Translations under genes and position numbers: made by a program
Assembly (NCBI GenBank): GCA_963816685.1
Contig: CAWFMB010000018.1
Location: forward strand, 1 to 64,000
DNA from: CAVYUC01 sp963816685
GTDB taxonomy: Bacteria; Bacteroidota; Bacteroidia; Bacteroidales; Prolixibacteraceae
DNA length: 64,000 nucleotides
Direction: 5' to 3'
Notes under the pieces: generated by a model
The model's database searches: none
Seen by the model: the letters and a program-made list of their open reading frames with translations, nothing else
Told to the model about the DNA's origin: nothing
Shown here: positions 50,209 to 59,129 of the stretch, one piece after another
Position numbering within the stretch: the first letter of the stretch is position 1
How the letters are laid out: the number at the start of each line of letters is the position of its first letter

Positions 50209-50654
50209 AGTAATTTGTTTTTTGTTTGTGCTTCCACATATTTTTTAAAATTATTAAGAATTGCCTGCCAGCCCTGACGCTGCATTTCAAAAGAATTTTG
50301 GGACTCAGCTTCAAATGACTCCACCACTTTTGTATTCACTCCTTCCGGAAAAAAGCGAACATTTACCTTCCTTCCATCGGCAATAGTATATTCAATTTTG
50401 CGGTTTACTTCAATTTTGTTGTAAACACCTTCAAAATCGAAGCCAGCACTTCCGTCGCGGGCTTCCATGCGGCTGCTGAACCGGCCTCCTTCCTGCAAAT
50501 CCACTTCGGCATGCGGCGTGTGCCAGTCGTCAGATGCATTATTCCATTGCTTAATGTCCTCCGGCGAATTCCAATATTTCCATACCGCTTTTACCGGAGC
50601 AAGTATTTCTGTTTCTATTGTCATTGTTTTATTTTCTGTTGTTTTCATTTCCAT
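50205..50654 (-). CDS. SRPBCC/AHSA1-family protein
   Basis: 149 residues. The N-terminal ETEILAPVKAVWKYWNSPEDIKQW (quoted as ILAPVKAVWKYWNSPEDI) and the later FRPEGV-like and QRQGWQAILNNFKKYVE helix are typical of AHSA1-like START-fold proteins. They bind hydrophobic ligands; specific function unknown. Middle gene of the VOC operon. Confidence 0.85.
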   Translation of the reverse strand: MEMKTTENKTMTIETEILAPVKAVWKYWNSPEDIKQWNNASDDWHTPHAEVDLQEGGRFSSRMEARDGSAGFDFEGVYNKIEVNRKIEYTIADGRKVNVRFFPEGVNTKVVESFEAESQNSFEMQRQGWQAILNNFKKYVEAQTKNKLL

Positions 50655-50670
50655 GAATTTAATCCGTCAC

Positions 50671-51111
50671 CTATGCACCTTCCTTTTCCCTGAAGCTAAA
50701 CATCCACTGCACGCCAAATTTATCTGTGCAACTGCCAAAATAATCACCCCAAAACATATCCTGCAGCTCCATGGTAACTTTCCCACCTTCCGACAATTCC
50801 CCGAAAAGCCGTTCGGTCTCTTTTTTGGTATCCGGTTCCAGGCTGATGGACATGTTGTTCCCGAAATTCAATATAAAACCCATGGATTCCGGAGCATCAG
50901 TACCCATCAGCATATGTCCGCCGAGGATTGGCAGGGCCACATGCATCACCAGGTTTTTATCTTCTTCGGCCAGGGGCGGCATTCCTTCCATCTCCGGTAT
51001 TTCGCTCATCCGGGTAATATTTAGCGCTTCGGCCCGAAAAACTTTCTGATAAAAACGGAAAGCCTCTTCCGTATTCCGTGGGAAATTAAGATATGTATTT
51101 ACTTTTGCCAT
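50671..51111 (-). CDS. VOC-family (PhnB-like) protein
   Basis: 146 residues from the ATG at 51111, which is preceded by GGAAGAAGAA; an ATG 24 bp further upstream is possible. One 3-dmu-9_3-mt domain: FPRNTEEAFRFYQKVF, PILGGHMLMGTDAPE and MFWGDYFGSCTDKFGVQW. It is the first gene of the operon with the SRPBCC and two-domain VOC genes, separated by 16 bp. Confidence 0.87.
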   Translation of the reverse strand: MAKVNTYLNFPRNTEEAFRFYQKVFRAEALNITRMSEIPEMEGMPPLAEEDKNLVMHVALPILGGHMLMGTDAPESMGFILNFGNNMSISLEPDTKKETERLFGELSEGGKVTMELQDMFWGDYFGSCTDKFGVQWMFSFREKEGA

Positions 51112-51280
51112 TTCTTCTTCCAATTTATTGTTCAAAAGTTTTAAAACAAGGCTCTGCCGGTATTTGTTTAGCCGGGTTATTTAAAGTATTTTATTTGCTC
51201 TACTTATTTGTTTTTATTTTGATTCATTATTGATTTGGAGTATCTTACATCAGTTTTAATACAGCCTTAAAATAAAAATC

Positions 51281-52366
51281 ATGAAAAACATCGTGCGCCG
51301 CGATTTTATTAAAACAGGTGTACTCTCGTCAGCGTTTTTATCCGTTTCGCCTCTTTCTTCCTGCTTTTCTGATATCAAACAACCGGCATTCTCCGGAACT
51401 TCCAGGTCAACTGTGGCAATTGTAAAAGGAAATGATTTAGACTCCATTACCCGCGATGCTATTGATGCCATTGGCGGAATGAGTTCTGTAATTTCCCCGG
51501 AAGACAAAGTTTTTATTAAACCTAATTTTGTAACCTTTCCATGGGCAAAAGATAATAACTGTTTCAGAAAGGGAGAATGTACCAAACCTGAAATTATAAT
51601 TGCAGTGGCTGAAGAGTGCCTTAAAGCGGGCGCTTCGGAAGTTATCATTGGCGAAGGATCACACCTGCCTGAATTCGACTGGAAATATGCAGTTACTTTC
51701 GATGGAAAAACCAATCTGGCAGAAAAAGCCCGGAGTTTAAATTCGAAGTACAAAGGAAAAATAAAACTTGTTTGCCTGGAAACCGGCTCACCCGAATGGA
51801 TTGAAATTCCATCGGCGACACCACTCCGCAAAATTGCTATCTCAGGACTTGCAGCAAAGGCCGACAAGGTAATTTCGCTGCCGGTGGCAAAAACCCATGC
51901 CTGGGCGCAGCTGACATTAGGCGCAAAGAATTTTCTTGGAATCACACCACTTTCCCGGTATGCCCAGTTGATAGACAATACATGGTGGAACCGTGGCAGA
52001 TTCGACCACAGCAGCCCAAAGTCAATCTCACAGGTTTTCCTCGATATTGTCCAAAGCCTTAAACCTTCGCTTACCCTTGTTGATTTCTCCGTTGGAATCG
52101 AAGCAAATGGCCCAACTATCGATACCGGAGGTAAAACCTATGACATGATCAAACAAACCGGCAGCCGTGCTGTGGTTGCCAGTAAGGATATTATGGCAGC
52201 GGATGCCATCTCTGCACGAATAATGAACCATGATGTTACCCGGATTAAACAATTAAATATGGGTTATGAAATGGGACTTGGTCAAATTCAGAAGGAATAC
52301 ATTGACATTGCCGGTGAAAGCCCCGAAAATTTTAAAACTGACTGGAAAAGGGCCATAATTGGATAA
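51281..52366 (+). CDS. Tat-signal DUF362 lipoprotein
   Basis: 361 residues. The N-terminus RRDFIKTG is a twin-arginine signal, and LSSC (around residue 28) looks like a lipobox, so export by Tat with lipid attachment is likely. The body is a DUF362 domain: KVFIKPNFV, EVIIGEGSH, SLPVAKTHAWAQLTLGAKNFLG and NFLGITPL. DUF362 proteins often carry or accompany Fe-S domains, but no ferredoxin-like Cys motif is seen here. Function unknown. Confidence 0.88.
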   Translation: MKNIVRRDFIKTGVLSSAFLSVSPLSSCFSDIKQPAFSGTSRSTVAIVKGNDLDSITRDAIDAIGGMSSVISPEDKVFIKPNFVTFPWAKDNNCFRKGECTKPEIIIAVAEECLKAGASEVIIGEGSHLPEFDWKYAVTFDGKTNLAEKARSLNSKYKGKIKLVCLETGSPEWIEIPSATPLRKIAISGLAAKADKVISLPVAKTHAWAQLTLGAKNFLGITPLSRYAQLIDNTWWNRGRFDHSSPKSISQVFLDIVQSLKPSLTLVDFSVGIEANGPTIDTGGKTYDMIKQTGSRAVVASKDIMAADAISARIMNHDVTRIKQLNMGYEMGLGQIQKEYIDIAGESPENFKTDWKRAIIG

Positions 52367-52511
52367 TCCACACATAAAAAGGAAAATATGCATAAAATCA
52401 AAGATGTACATGATGCATTATATCCGGAAAGGGGAAATTGATAAAAACCAGTTTCCGGTGCGTAAACTGCAACTCATAATTAATCCCCGGCCTTAAATTT
52501 TTTTTATTTTG
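52367..52511. other. Short spacer
   Basis: No gene seen between the DUF362 gene and the ldhA fragment. Confidence 0.3.
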
Positions 52512-52917
52512 AATGTAAATATTCTGCCCCAACCCGGTTTCTGTTATTTATATTTATATTTTCATTTTCAAAATCAGAGATATTCTGCAGAGTGGTTTCT
52601 GCAATCTGCTCCAGAACTTCACAGGTAATAAATGCCTGGTGAGCCGTAACCAGCACATTTGGGAGAACGATGAGCCGGGCAATGCAATTATCATTTCAGA
52701 TAGATCCTTGAAAAACAGCTTTTCTTCCTCCGCATACACATCAATGCCCCGCGAACCCAGTCGTTTTTCGCGCAGCGATTCAATAACTGCTTCCGTGTCG
52801 ATGAGTTTGCCGCGGCTTGTGTTAATCAGCATCGTTCCGGTTTTTATAAGTTTCAGGTTGCCGGCATTTATCATACGATGTGTGTCGTGGGTTAACGGGC
52901 AGTGCAGCGAAATTATA
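52512..52917 (-). pseudogene. Truncated, frameshifted duplicate of the ldhA 3' end
   Basis: The minus strand encodes a near copy of residues about 205-337 of the neighbouring dehydrogenase (GTMLINTSRGKLIDTEAVIE, EEEKLFFKDLSEMII). A ~10-bp deletion after DLSEMII puts the rest out of frame. The 5' half, including the NAD-binding domain, is absent. Similarity to ldhA stops abruptly near 52917, just before unrelated sequence and a long palindrome. Confidence 0.9.
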
Positions 52918-52990
52918 TTAAAACATGATATTTACTTGTTTTGGCATATTCTTCCCCTGTTCATTATTGCATCATCTTCGTATCAAATTC

Positions 52991-53044
52991 GGATTAAACT
53001 CGCATTAAATTCGCGATTTCGCGAATTTAATGCGAGTTTAATCC
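52991..53044. repeat. 54-bp near-perfect palindrome
   Basis: GGATTAAACTCGCATTAAAT at the left and its inverse at the right, with TTCGCGA|TTTCGCGAA at the centre. Only the two central bases break the symmetry. As RNA or single-stranded DNA it would form a ~25-bp stem. It sits about 75 bp beyond the ldhA fragment breakpoint. GTTTAATGCGAGTTAATT at about 53047-53064 is an extra partial arm. Confidence 0.9.
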
Positions 53045-53064
53045 AAGTTTAATGCGAGTTAATT

Positions 53065-53270
53065 ACTAATTTAATAAGACGAAGGTATCATAAAGATGGC
53101 AGCGGTTGCATGGATATTCCGGAAGTTATTGGAAGAAAACTGCAGGAACAAGTTGATAATTACTCTCCCTAATCTATTATTTCTGTTTTGCGGAAATTTA
53201 GGGAGATCCGACTTTTTGGGCACAGCACCGACGGGATGCGCAAACTAAATCCCCCTGCCTTCTGTTTTTA
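53065..53270. other. Gene-poor stretch with hairpin and possible coding remnant
   Basis: TCTCCCTAA (53164-53172) pairs with TTAGGGAGA (53198-53206). A plus-strand frame just before it reads DGSGCMDIPEVIGRKLQEQV... and stops at 53170-53172, which looks like the C-terminal tail of a lost gene. The family is not recognised. Confidence 0.45.
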
Positions 53271-54284
53271 TTATGCCGTATGCAGATGTTCTGCCCCTAC
53301 CCGGTTTTTTTCATTTATTGTACCCTTATCAAAATCGCTGATATTTTGCAGGGTGGTTTCGGCAATCTGTTCCAGTGCCTCGCGGGTAAGAAAAGCCTGG
53401 TGCGCGGTAATCAGTACATTGGGTAAGCTTATCAGCCGGGCAATAATGTCATCATCGATTATCATTTCCGAAAGATCTTTGAAAAACAGTTTTTCCTCTT
53501 CGGCATAAACATCAATTCCCAGAGCGCCCAGTCGTTTTTCACGCAGCGATTCAATCACTGCTTCCGTGTCAATCAGTTTGCCACGGCTTGTATTGATGAG
53601 CATGGTCCCGGGCTTCACCCGTTTCAGATTTTCGGCATTGATCATCCGGTGTGTATCGTGAGTGAGCGGGCAGTGCAGCGAAATAATATCCGCCTGTGCC
53701 AGCAACTCATCCGTGGAGAGATATTCTATTCCTTGTCTTACAAGTTCCTGGTCGGGATATGGATCCGCAGCAATAATTCTGTTGCCGAAACCTTTCAGCA
53801 ATTTTATAAACGCTTTGCCAATTGCACCTGTTCCAATTACCCCGATTGTTTTTCCGCTTACATTAAAACCGGTAAGCCGCTCAAGCGAAAAGTTCCCTTC
53901 GCGGATGCGGTTGTAAGCTTTGTGGGTTTTGCGGTTGAGGGTGAGAATGAGCGCAAGCGCATGTTCGGCAACGGCCTCAGGAGAATATGCCGGAACCCGC
54001 AGTACCGTTATTCCGTTTTTATCAGCGGCTTCCAAATCCACATTGTTAAAACCTGCACATCGCAGGGTAAGCAGGTAAATTCCCCGGGCTTTTAAATGTG
54101 CAAGGGTTTCGGCATCTATTTTATCGTTTACGAAAGCACAAACAGCACCAAATCCCTTTGCCAGTTTTGCGGTGTGGCTGTCGAGCCGCGTATCAAAAAA
54201 CTGCAATTCGTGACCAAAATCGCGGTTCATCTTTTTAAAATATTCCTCGTCATAAGATTTTGAGCTGAAGAAAGCAACTTTCAT
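53271..54284 (-). CDS. ldhA: D-lactate dehydrogenase (2-hydroxyacid dehydrogenase family)
   Basis: 337 residues of normal length. The substrate side has LRCAGFNNVD (about 75-84). The NAD site is GVIGTGAIGKAFI (148-160), with the acidic residue in IAADPYPD. Catalytic residues are Arg234 (NTSRGKLID), a Glu at about 263 (VYAEEEKLF) and His295 (TAHQAF). The FNNVD and YAEEEKLFF features match fermentative D-lactate dehydrogenases, which reduce pyruvate with NADH. A truncated copy of its 3' end lies immediately downstream. Monocistronic. Confidence 0.93.
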   Translation of the reverse strand: MKVAFFSSKSYDEEYFKKMNRDFGHELQFFDTRLDSHTAKLAKGFGAVCAFVNDKIDAETLAHLKARGIYLLTLRCAGFNNVDLEAADKNGITVLRVPAYSPEAVAEHALALILTLNRKTHKAYNRIREGNFSLERLTGFNVSGKTIGVIGTGAIGKAFIKLLKGFGNRIIAADPYPDQELVRQGIEYLSTDELLAQADIISLHCPLTHDTHRMINAENLKRVKPGTMLINTSRGKLIDTEAVIESLREKRLGALGIDVYAEEEKLFFKDLSEMIIDDDIIARLISLPNVLITAHQAFLTREALEQIAETTLQNISDFDKGTINEKNRVGAEHLHTA

Positions 54285-54402
54285 GAATTGTAGTTAACTT
54301 GTTTAATACTGTCCATTCTAACAGAAAATGAATGGGATAAGTTCAGTATCCGGTTGACATTCCTGATAAACTTCCCCTCCTGCCAAGGGTTCTGACCTTT
54401 GC

Positions 54403-54431
54403 AAAAAAAGGCTCTCCCCGAAGGAAGAACC
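54403..54431 (-). terminator. Terminator with UUCG tetraloop
   Basis: Minus-strand GGTTCTTCC, loop TTCG, GGGAGAGCC, then T7 (54409-54403). It lies 27 bp after the stop of the C1 peptidase gene. Confidence 0.92.
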
Positions 54432-54457
54432 TTTTAACCAAAAACTAAAAATTATTC

Positions 54458-55708
54458 TTATTTAAACTTCGAGAATAAGTCTTTTACAGCATCTTTGTGC
54501 ACTGTAAATCCCATCATTTTCAGCTTGATGTAATCTTCGTGAAAGAAATAATATCCGAATTTCGGATCATCTTCTCCCACATTGCGCGAACCCGAACTGG
54601 AATCCTTAATAAGGTACCAGTCTTTGCCCGAATTGCTGTAATTTTCAAGAATACCAATTAAATGCATTCCATGGTCGTCGGTAGTTGTTCCGTTTGAAAA
54701 CCTGAACTGGCGGGCATCTTCGTTTATATAATCCGAAGGAATATCATAATCAGGTACCATGGCACAATTGGTTTCGCGGCTAAAACCGGTTTCCGAAACA
54801 TCGCCGCCGATGCTGATGGTGTATCCCTGTTTGATGCAATTTTTCACCGCGTCCATATATACATCCAGCGGCACATTATAGTATTCGGCACTGTGCCACC
54901 AGTTGTCGGGCACTTTGTATTCCACCTGCTGCCAGTAAGGTTCCTGTTCGTATGAAAGAATTTCAACAAAATCATCCGGATTGAGCTTCAGGTAATCCTT
55001 CAGATAAGTTTTTGGTGTGTAGGTTTTCCCTTCCACCTCAAACTCTACCGGCGGTTTGCCAATATAGTGGTTCATAATGTCCTTAATGGTTTCGAGACCG
55101 TATTCCATGTTCCAGGAATTTGATTCTTTCATCGAATTCAAAAAGCCCTTCATCTCTTCCATCATTTGTGCATGTGTATGAAACTGCCGGCCATGAAGCA
55201 AACCGCTGTAAGCGCTTTCCGGCGCAGCACCATACATTTTCATCAGTCGTGCAACAGCATTCCCCTCCGAGCCCTCATCAAAAACAGAGTTGCCGCGTTC
55301 TTCAATAAAACGGCGGGCTTTTTCCACATATTCCCAGTATACTGAATAAATTTCGGAAAGCTTCACCTGTCTGCCTGTTTGCCTGTATACTTCTGATTCA
55401 TAAAGCGAAGAAGTGGAAAAGCACCAGCAGGTTCCGGCGTTTCCCTGTGAAAGTGTGTTTTGTGCCCAGGCAGTTGTATAAATGGCCGGATTATTGGGCA
55501 GGTTCAAATCCGACTGGTCCATCACAAATCGTTTGTAAGGCTCTTTTTCGTTCAGCTTTTCATCAACTGCATTTACATCTTTCAGTATTGACTCATAATA
55601 AAAGCCTTCACCTTCATTATAGACTTTAAATTTTCCTTCGTCATTGTTTTTTTGTGCCATTGCTCCTATCGCAATCAACACAATCAGCAACGTCATTAAA
55701 TGTTTCAT
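54458..55708 (-). CDS. Secreted C1B (bleomycin hydrolase/PepC-like) cysteine peptidase
   Basis: 416 residues with a signal peptide (MKHLMTLLIVLIAIGAMA). The nucleophile motif is QGNAGTCWCFST (Cys94). The His motif is TDDHGMHLIG (His346). The third active-site position, usually Asn in a NSWG block, is Asp369 in IKDSSSGS. The PepC/bleomycin-hydrolase-like middle region contains GAAPESAYSGLL. Related Bacteroidota proteins are exported. The Asn-to-Asp change may affect activity. Strong terminator downstream. Confidence 0.87.
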   Translation of the reverse strand: MKHLMTLLIVLIAIGAMAQKNNDEGKFKVYNEGEGFYYESILKDVNAVDEKLNEKEPYKRFVMDQSDLNLPNNPAIYTTAWAQNTLSQGNAGTCWCFSTSSLYESEVYRQTGRQVKLSEIYSVYWEYVEKARRFIEERGNSVFDEGSEGNAVARLMKMYGAAPESAYSGLLHGRQFHTHAQMMEEMKGFLNSMKESNSWNMEYGLETIKDIMNHYIGKPPVEFEVEGKTYTPKTYLKDYLKLNPDDFVEILSYEQEPYWQQVEYKVPDNWWHSAEYYNVPLDVYMDAVKNCIKQGYTISIGGDVSETGFSRETNCAMVPDYDIPSDYINEDARQFRFSNGTTTDDHGMHLIGILENYSNSGKDWYLIKDSSSGSRNVGEDDPKFGYYFFHEDYIKLKMMGFTVHKDAVKDLFSKFK

Positions 55709-55800
55709 ATTTACTTGTCATTTTATAAAGATCGTGGAAAATACGATTTTTATTTTATGCTGAATGTGACTGAAGTCAGGAATAACAGTCCATACCTGTT

Positions 55801-56304
55801 TTATTCTTCTTGCAGCATTTTCATCAGTTCATCCAAATCGATATCCGGGCGGGTAATACAAAATTGTGCCTGCTTATAGAATTCATCCCTTTTCCTCAGG
55901 GTTTCATCAATAAAAGCCACCAGTTCTTTTTTTGATTTTCCTTTGATGAGCGGGCGTTCAGTTTTTGATTTCAGCAGACGATCGGCAAGAATTGATGGAT
56001 GAATGTTCAGGTAAATGGTTTTTCCGGTTTTGTTCATCATCTCCATATTGTCGAAGAAACAGGGAGCGCCGCCACCGGTGGCAATTACGATGTCAGTAAA
56101 TTCAGAAAGTTCTTCCAGTGCTTTCCGTTCCTTTTTGCGGAACTCTTCTTCACCTTCTTCAGCAAAAATCTGCGGAATGGTTTTATAATAGCGTTCTTCA
56201 ATGAAATTGTCCATATCTGTAAACTGCAGCCCGGTATGTTTCGAAAGCCGCCTCCCCAGAGTCGATTTTCCACTTCCCATATATCCGATTAAATAGATTC
56301 TCAT
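55801..56304 (-). CDS. aroK: Shikimate kinase
   Basis: 167 residues. P-loop GYMGSGKSTLG (8-18), DMDNFIE with the shikimate-binding Asp, the FRKKER Arg motif, GGGAP (79-83) and the lid TERPLI. It phosphorylates shikimate in aromatic amino acid biosynthesis. No other aro genes are adjacent. A cluster of palindromic repeats lies just upstream. Confidence 0.96.
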   Translation of the reverse strand: MRIYLIGYMGSGKSTLGRRLSKHTGLQFTDMDNFIEERYYKTIPQIFAEEGEEEFRKKERKALEELSEFTDIVIATGGGAPCFFDNMEMMNKTGKTIYLNIHPSILADRLLKSKTERPLIKGKSKKELVAFIDETLRKRDEFYKQAQFCITRPDIDLDELMKMLQEE

Positions 56305-56333
56305 TTTATGAGTATTTGTATTTTTTGGCAGCA

Positions 56334-56409
56334 GTAGAGACGCGATATATCACGTCTCTACTAACGATATATCACGTCCCTACAGACGCGATATATCACG
56401 TCCCTGCTA
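56334..56409. repeat. GAGACG...CGTCTC palindromic tandem repeats
   Basis: GTAGAGACG (56334-56342) and CGTCTCTAC (56353-56361) form a perfect 9-bp stem over CGATATATCA. Two more partial units with CGATATATCACGTCCCT follow at about 56365 and 56387. The last unit runs into the parC stop region. It lies between parC and aroK and could act as a terminator or a palindromic mobile unit. Confidence 0.85.
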
Positions 56410-59055
56410 AAACAATGACATCTGGTTTGTATCGTCATCTTTTTTGGGACGTTTTATTTCGAATGGTATTTCATTAAAACTCTCTTTTTCTTCCTCCTGT
56501 TCAATGTCTTCCGGTTCTGGTTTATCATGTTCGTCCTTTACAACAGGTTCCAGTTCTTTAATGTTTTCGATGTTGTAATTCGATAACCGCTTTCCTTTTG
56601 CTTTCCACGATTTCACATTTATAAATTCTGCAACCTCGATGATTTCATTTTCCCGTTCAGAATGTTTCCCTCCAAATTCGATTTCGAGGCGGGGGTAATG
56701 AACCCATGTAATGCTCACAAGTTTATTGTCCGGATTATCGCCGATAAACCGGATGCGTTTCTCTTCCACCTCTTCTATCTCGAACCGCTTCACGTAATAA
56801 AACTCCTGTTCTGCATCATAATAAACCACTGAAAGTATTTTCCCGTTGTCAAACTTTTCGATGGTCAGTATATCCTGCTCGAAATGGTTGCTTAAATCGA
56901 AATTGTACAGCTGATAGTCGCCATTTTTGTAAACAACAAGTATTTTATCATCCCCCTGAAATTCACCAAGGTATTTTCCACGGCCATCAGCATTGAGGCG
57001 CAGCACATCGTTATCGAACCATATTTTCCTGCCGCCCAAAGTAGAAATGCCTTTTTCTTTCAGCGAAATTTTATGCACCTCATACTTTGTCATAATGTTC
57101 CCCATCGATTGCCGGCCTTTTATTGCCAGCTCACCCATATCCACCTCGAATACAAGTTTTTTAATGCGCGGTTTTGGTTTTAGGATTACTTTTAAAACTT
57201 CGGCTTCACCATTTGGATTTGCAGAGAAATAAACAATTCGCGAACCTTTCGTTCCTTTGGTTATATCGTACTCTTTATCGCGGGTAACTCCGGTTACCGA
57301 AAACCGTTTCATGTAGGAAACCCCTGATTCACCGTCACGGTAAACCACGTTATAAATCGTACGTTTATCGTTCTTTTTAAAAACGGCAACATACAGCGGG
57401 TTCTTTCCTATAAAGGCCTTATCCGAAACTTTTGAAATAAAATAAGTTCCATCGCGTCTAAAAACGATAACATCATCAATATCTGAACAATCGCCTACAT
57501 ATTCTGCTTTTTTCAGGCTGGTACCCATAAAACCCTCCTTGCGGTCGACGTACAGCTTTTCATTTTTCACCACTACCTTTGTGGCCACAATATTTTCAAA
57601 GTTCCGGATTTCGGTTTTTCGTTCGCGTCCTTTTCCATATTTGTCTTTCAAGTGACGGAACCATCTGATGGTGTACTGAACGATATTTTCTATGTTATTA
57701 ACAACGTCTGCAATTTCATCTTCAATGGCAAGGAGATGATCATTTGCTTTATCCTTGTTGAATTTCAGGATTCTTGCCATGCGGATTTCCATAAGTTTCA
57801 GGATATCATCGCGTGTTATTTCCCTTCTCAGTTTAGGTTTCCAGGGCTCAAGGCGATTATCGATATGCGCCACTGCCTGATCCATATTTTCAGAATCCTC
57901 AAACTTTTTGTCCTTGTATATCCGCTCTTCAATAAATATCTTTTCAAGTGACGAATAATGCCATGCTTCTTCCAGCTCACTTTTTCTGATTTCAAGCTCA
58001 AGTTTAAGAAGCTGGAGCGTGCTATCGGTGGATCGTTTTAATATTTCCTTTACTCCAATAAAATGCGGTTTATCATCATGAATTATACAGGCATTGGGCG
58101 ATAATGAAATTTCGCAGTCGGTAAAAGCATATAAAGCATCAATTGTTTTATCGGAAGAAACACCGGGGGCCAGGTGAACAAGGATTTCAACATCGGCTGC
58201 AGTGTTGTCGTCAATTTTTTTGATTTTTATTTTACCCTTGTCGTTGGCTTTTATCACCGTTTCGATGAGCGTTGAAGTTGTTCTTCCAAACGGGACTTCA
58301 GTTATTGCAAGTGTTTTGTGGTCTATTTTTTCGATTTTTGCCCTTACTTTAACCGAGCCGCCACGTAAACCATCGTTGTATTTGCTGAAATCAGCCATTC
58401 CTCCGGTAGGGAAATCGGGAAGCAATTCAAAATCCTGCTTTTTCAGATAAGCAACCGAGGCATCGATAAGTTCATTAAAATTATGTGGGAACAGTTTGGA
58501 TGCGAGTCCAACAGCAATTCCATCCACACCCTGTGCAAGCAGCAACGGAAATTTAACCGGCAATGTAAGCGGTTCTCTTTTACGACCATCGTATGATAAT
58601 TTCCATTCTGTAGTTTTAGGGTTGAACATGACCTCCAGTGCAAATTTCGAAAGCCGTGCCTCGATATAACGCGGTGCAGCAGAACCATCGCCGGTAAGAA
58701 CATTTCCCCAGTTTCCCTGCGTATCGATTAGCAATTCTTTCTGCCCGAGCTGCACTATTGCATCGCCGATAGAAGCGTCGCCATGCGGATGGTACTGCAT
58801 GGTTTGCCCGATAATGTTTGCAACTTTATTGTAGCGGCCATCGTCCATTTCACGCATTGCATGCATAATGCGACGCTGTACGGGTTTCAATCCGTCATTG
58901 ATGTATGGCACTGCACGTTCCAAAATCACATACGAGGCGTAATCGAGAAACCAATTGCGGTACATACCGGGCAAATAGGTTATCTCGGCTTTAATTTCAT
59001 CGCCTTCGTTTTCCTGTTCCTCAAATTCCTGATTATCCAAATTCTCTTCTGACAT
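56407..59055 (-). CDS. parC: DNA topoisomerase IV subunit A
   Basis: 882 residues. The breakage-reunion domain begins at YASYVILERAVPYINDGLKPVQRR. The catalytic Tyr is in SAAPRYIEARLSKFA, and the QPHGD-like block reads MQYHPHGDASIGDAI. The C-terminal beta-pinwheel is divergent and lacks an evident GyrA box, which favours ParC over GyrA. The acidic N- and C-terminal tails (EEQENEGDE; EPEDIEQEEEKE) are typical in Bacteroidota. It lies 74 bp downstream of parE, so the subunits of topoisomerase IV are encoded together. It decatenates and relaxes chromosomes. Confidence 0.95.
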   Translation of the reverse strand: MSEENLDNQEFEEQENEGDEIKAEITYLPGMYRNWFLDYASYVILERAVPYINDGLKPVQRRIMHAMREMDDGRYNKVANIIGQTMQYHPHGDASIGDAIVQLGQKELLIDTQGNWGNVLTGDGSAAPRYIEARLSKFALEVMFNPKTTEWKLSYDGRKREPLTLPVKFPLLLAQGVDGIAVGLASKLFPHNFNELIDASVAYLKKQDFELLPDFPTGGMADFSKYNDGLRGGSVKVRAKIEKIDHKTLAITEVPFGRTTSTLIETVIKANDKGKIKIKKIDDNTAADVEILVHLAPGVSSDKTIDALYAFTDCEISLSPNACIIHDDKPHFIGVKEILKRSTDSTLQLLKLELEIRKSELEEAWHYSSLEKIFIEERIYKDKKFEDSENMDQAVAHIDNRLEPWKPKLRREITRDDILKLMEIRMARILKFNKDKANDHLLAIEDEIADVVNNIENIVQYTIRWFRHLKDKYGKGRERKTEIRNFENIVATKVVVKNEKLYVDRKEGFMGTSLKKAEYVGDCSDIDDVIVFRRDGTYFISKVSDKAFIGKNPLYVAVFKKNDKRTIYNVVYRDGESGVSYMKRFSVTGVTRDKEYDITKGTKGSRIVYFSANPNGEAEVLKVILKPKPRIKKLVFEVDMGELAIKGRQSMGNIMTKYEVHKISLKEKGISTLGGRKIWFDNDVLRLNADGRGKYLGEFQGDDKILVVYKNGDYQLYNFDLSNHFEQDILTIEKFDNGKILSVVYYDAEQEFYYVKRFEIEEVEEKRIRFIGDNPDNKLVSITWVHYPRLEIEFGGKHSERENEIIEVAEFINVKSWKAKGKRLSNYNIENIKELEPVVKDEHDKPEPEDIEQEEEKESFNEIPFEIKRPKKDDDTNQMSLF

Positions 59056-59129
59056 TCTTCCTTTAATTCAAATGCCCGCATCACTGCAAAAGCAATTCAA
59101 AAAAATTATATTATTCCAATTCCGGTTGA

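Noticed and set aside
53045..53172. Plus-strand frame ending VIGRKLQEQVDNYSP as a gene
   Set aside because: No start codon or recognisable domain; reported only as a possible remnant.
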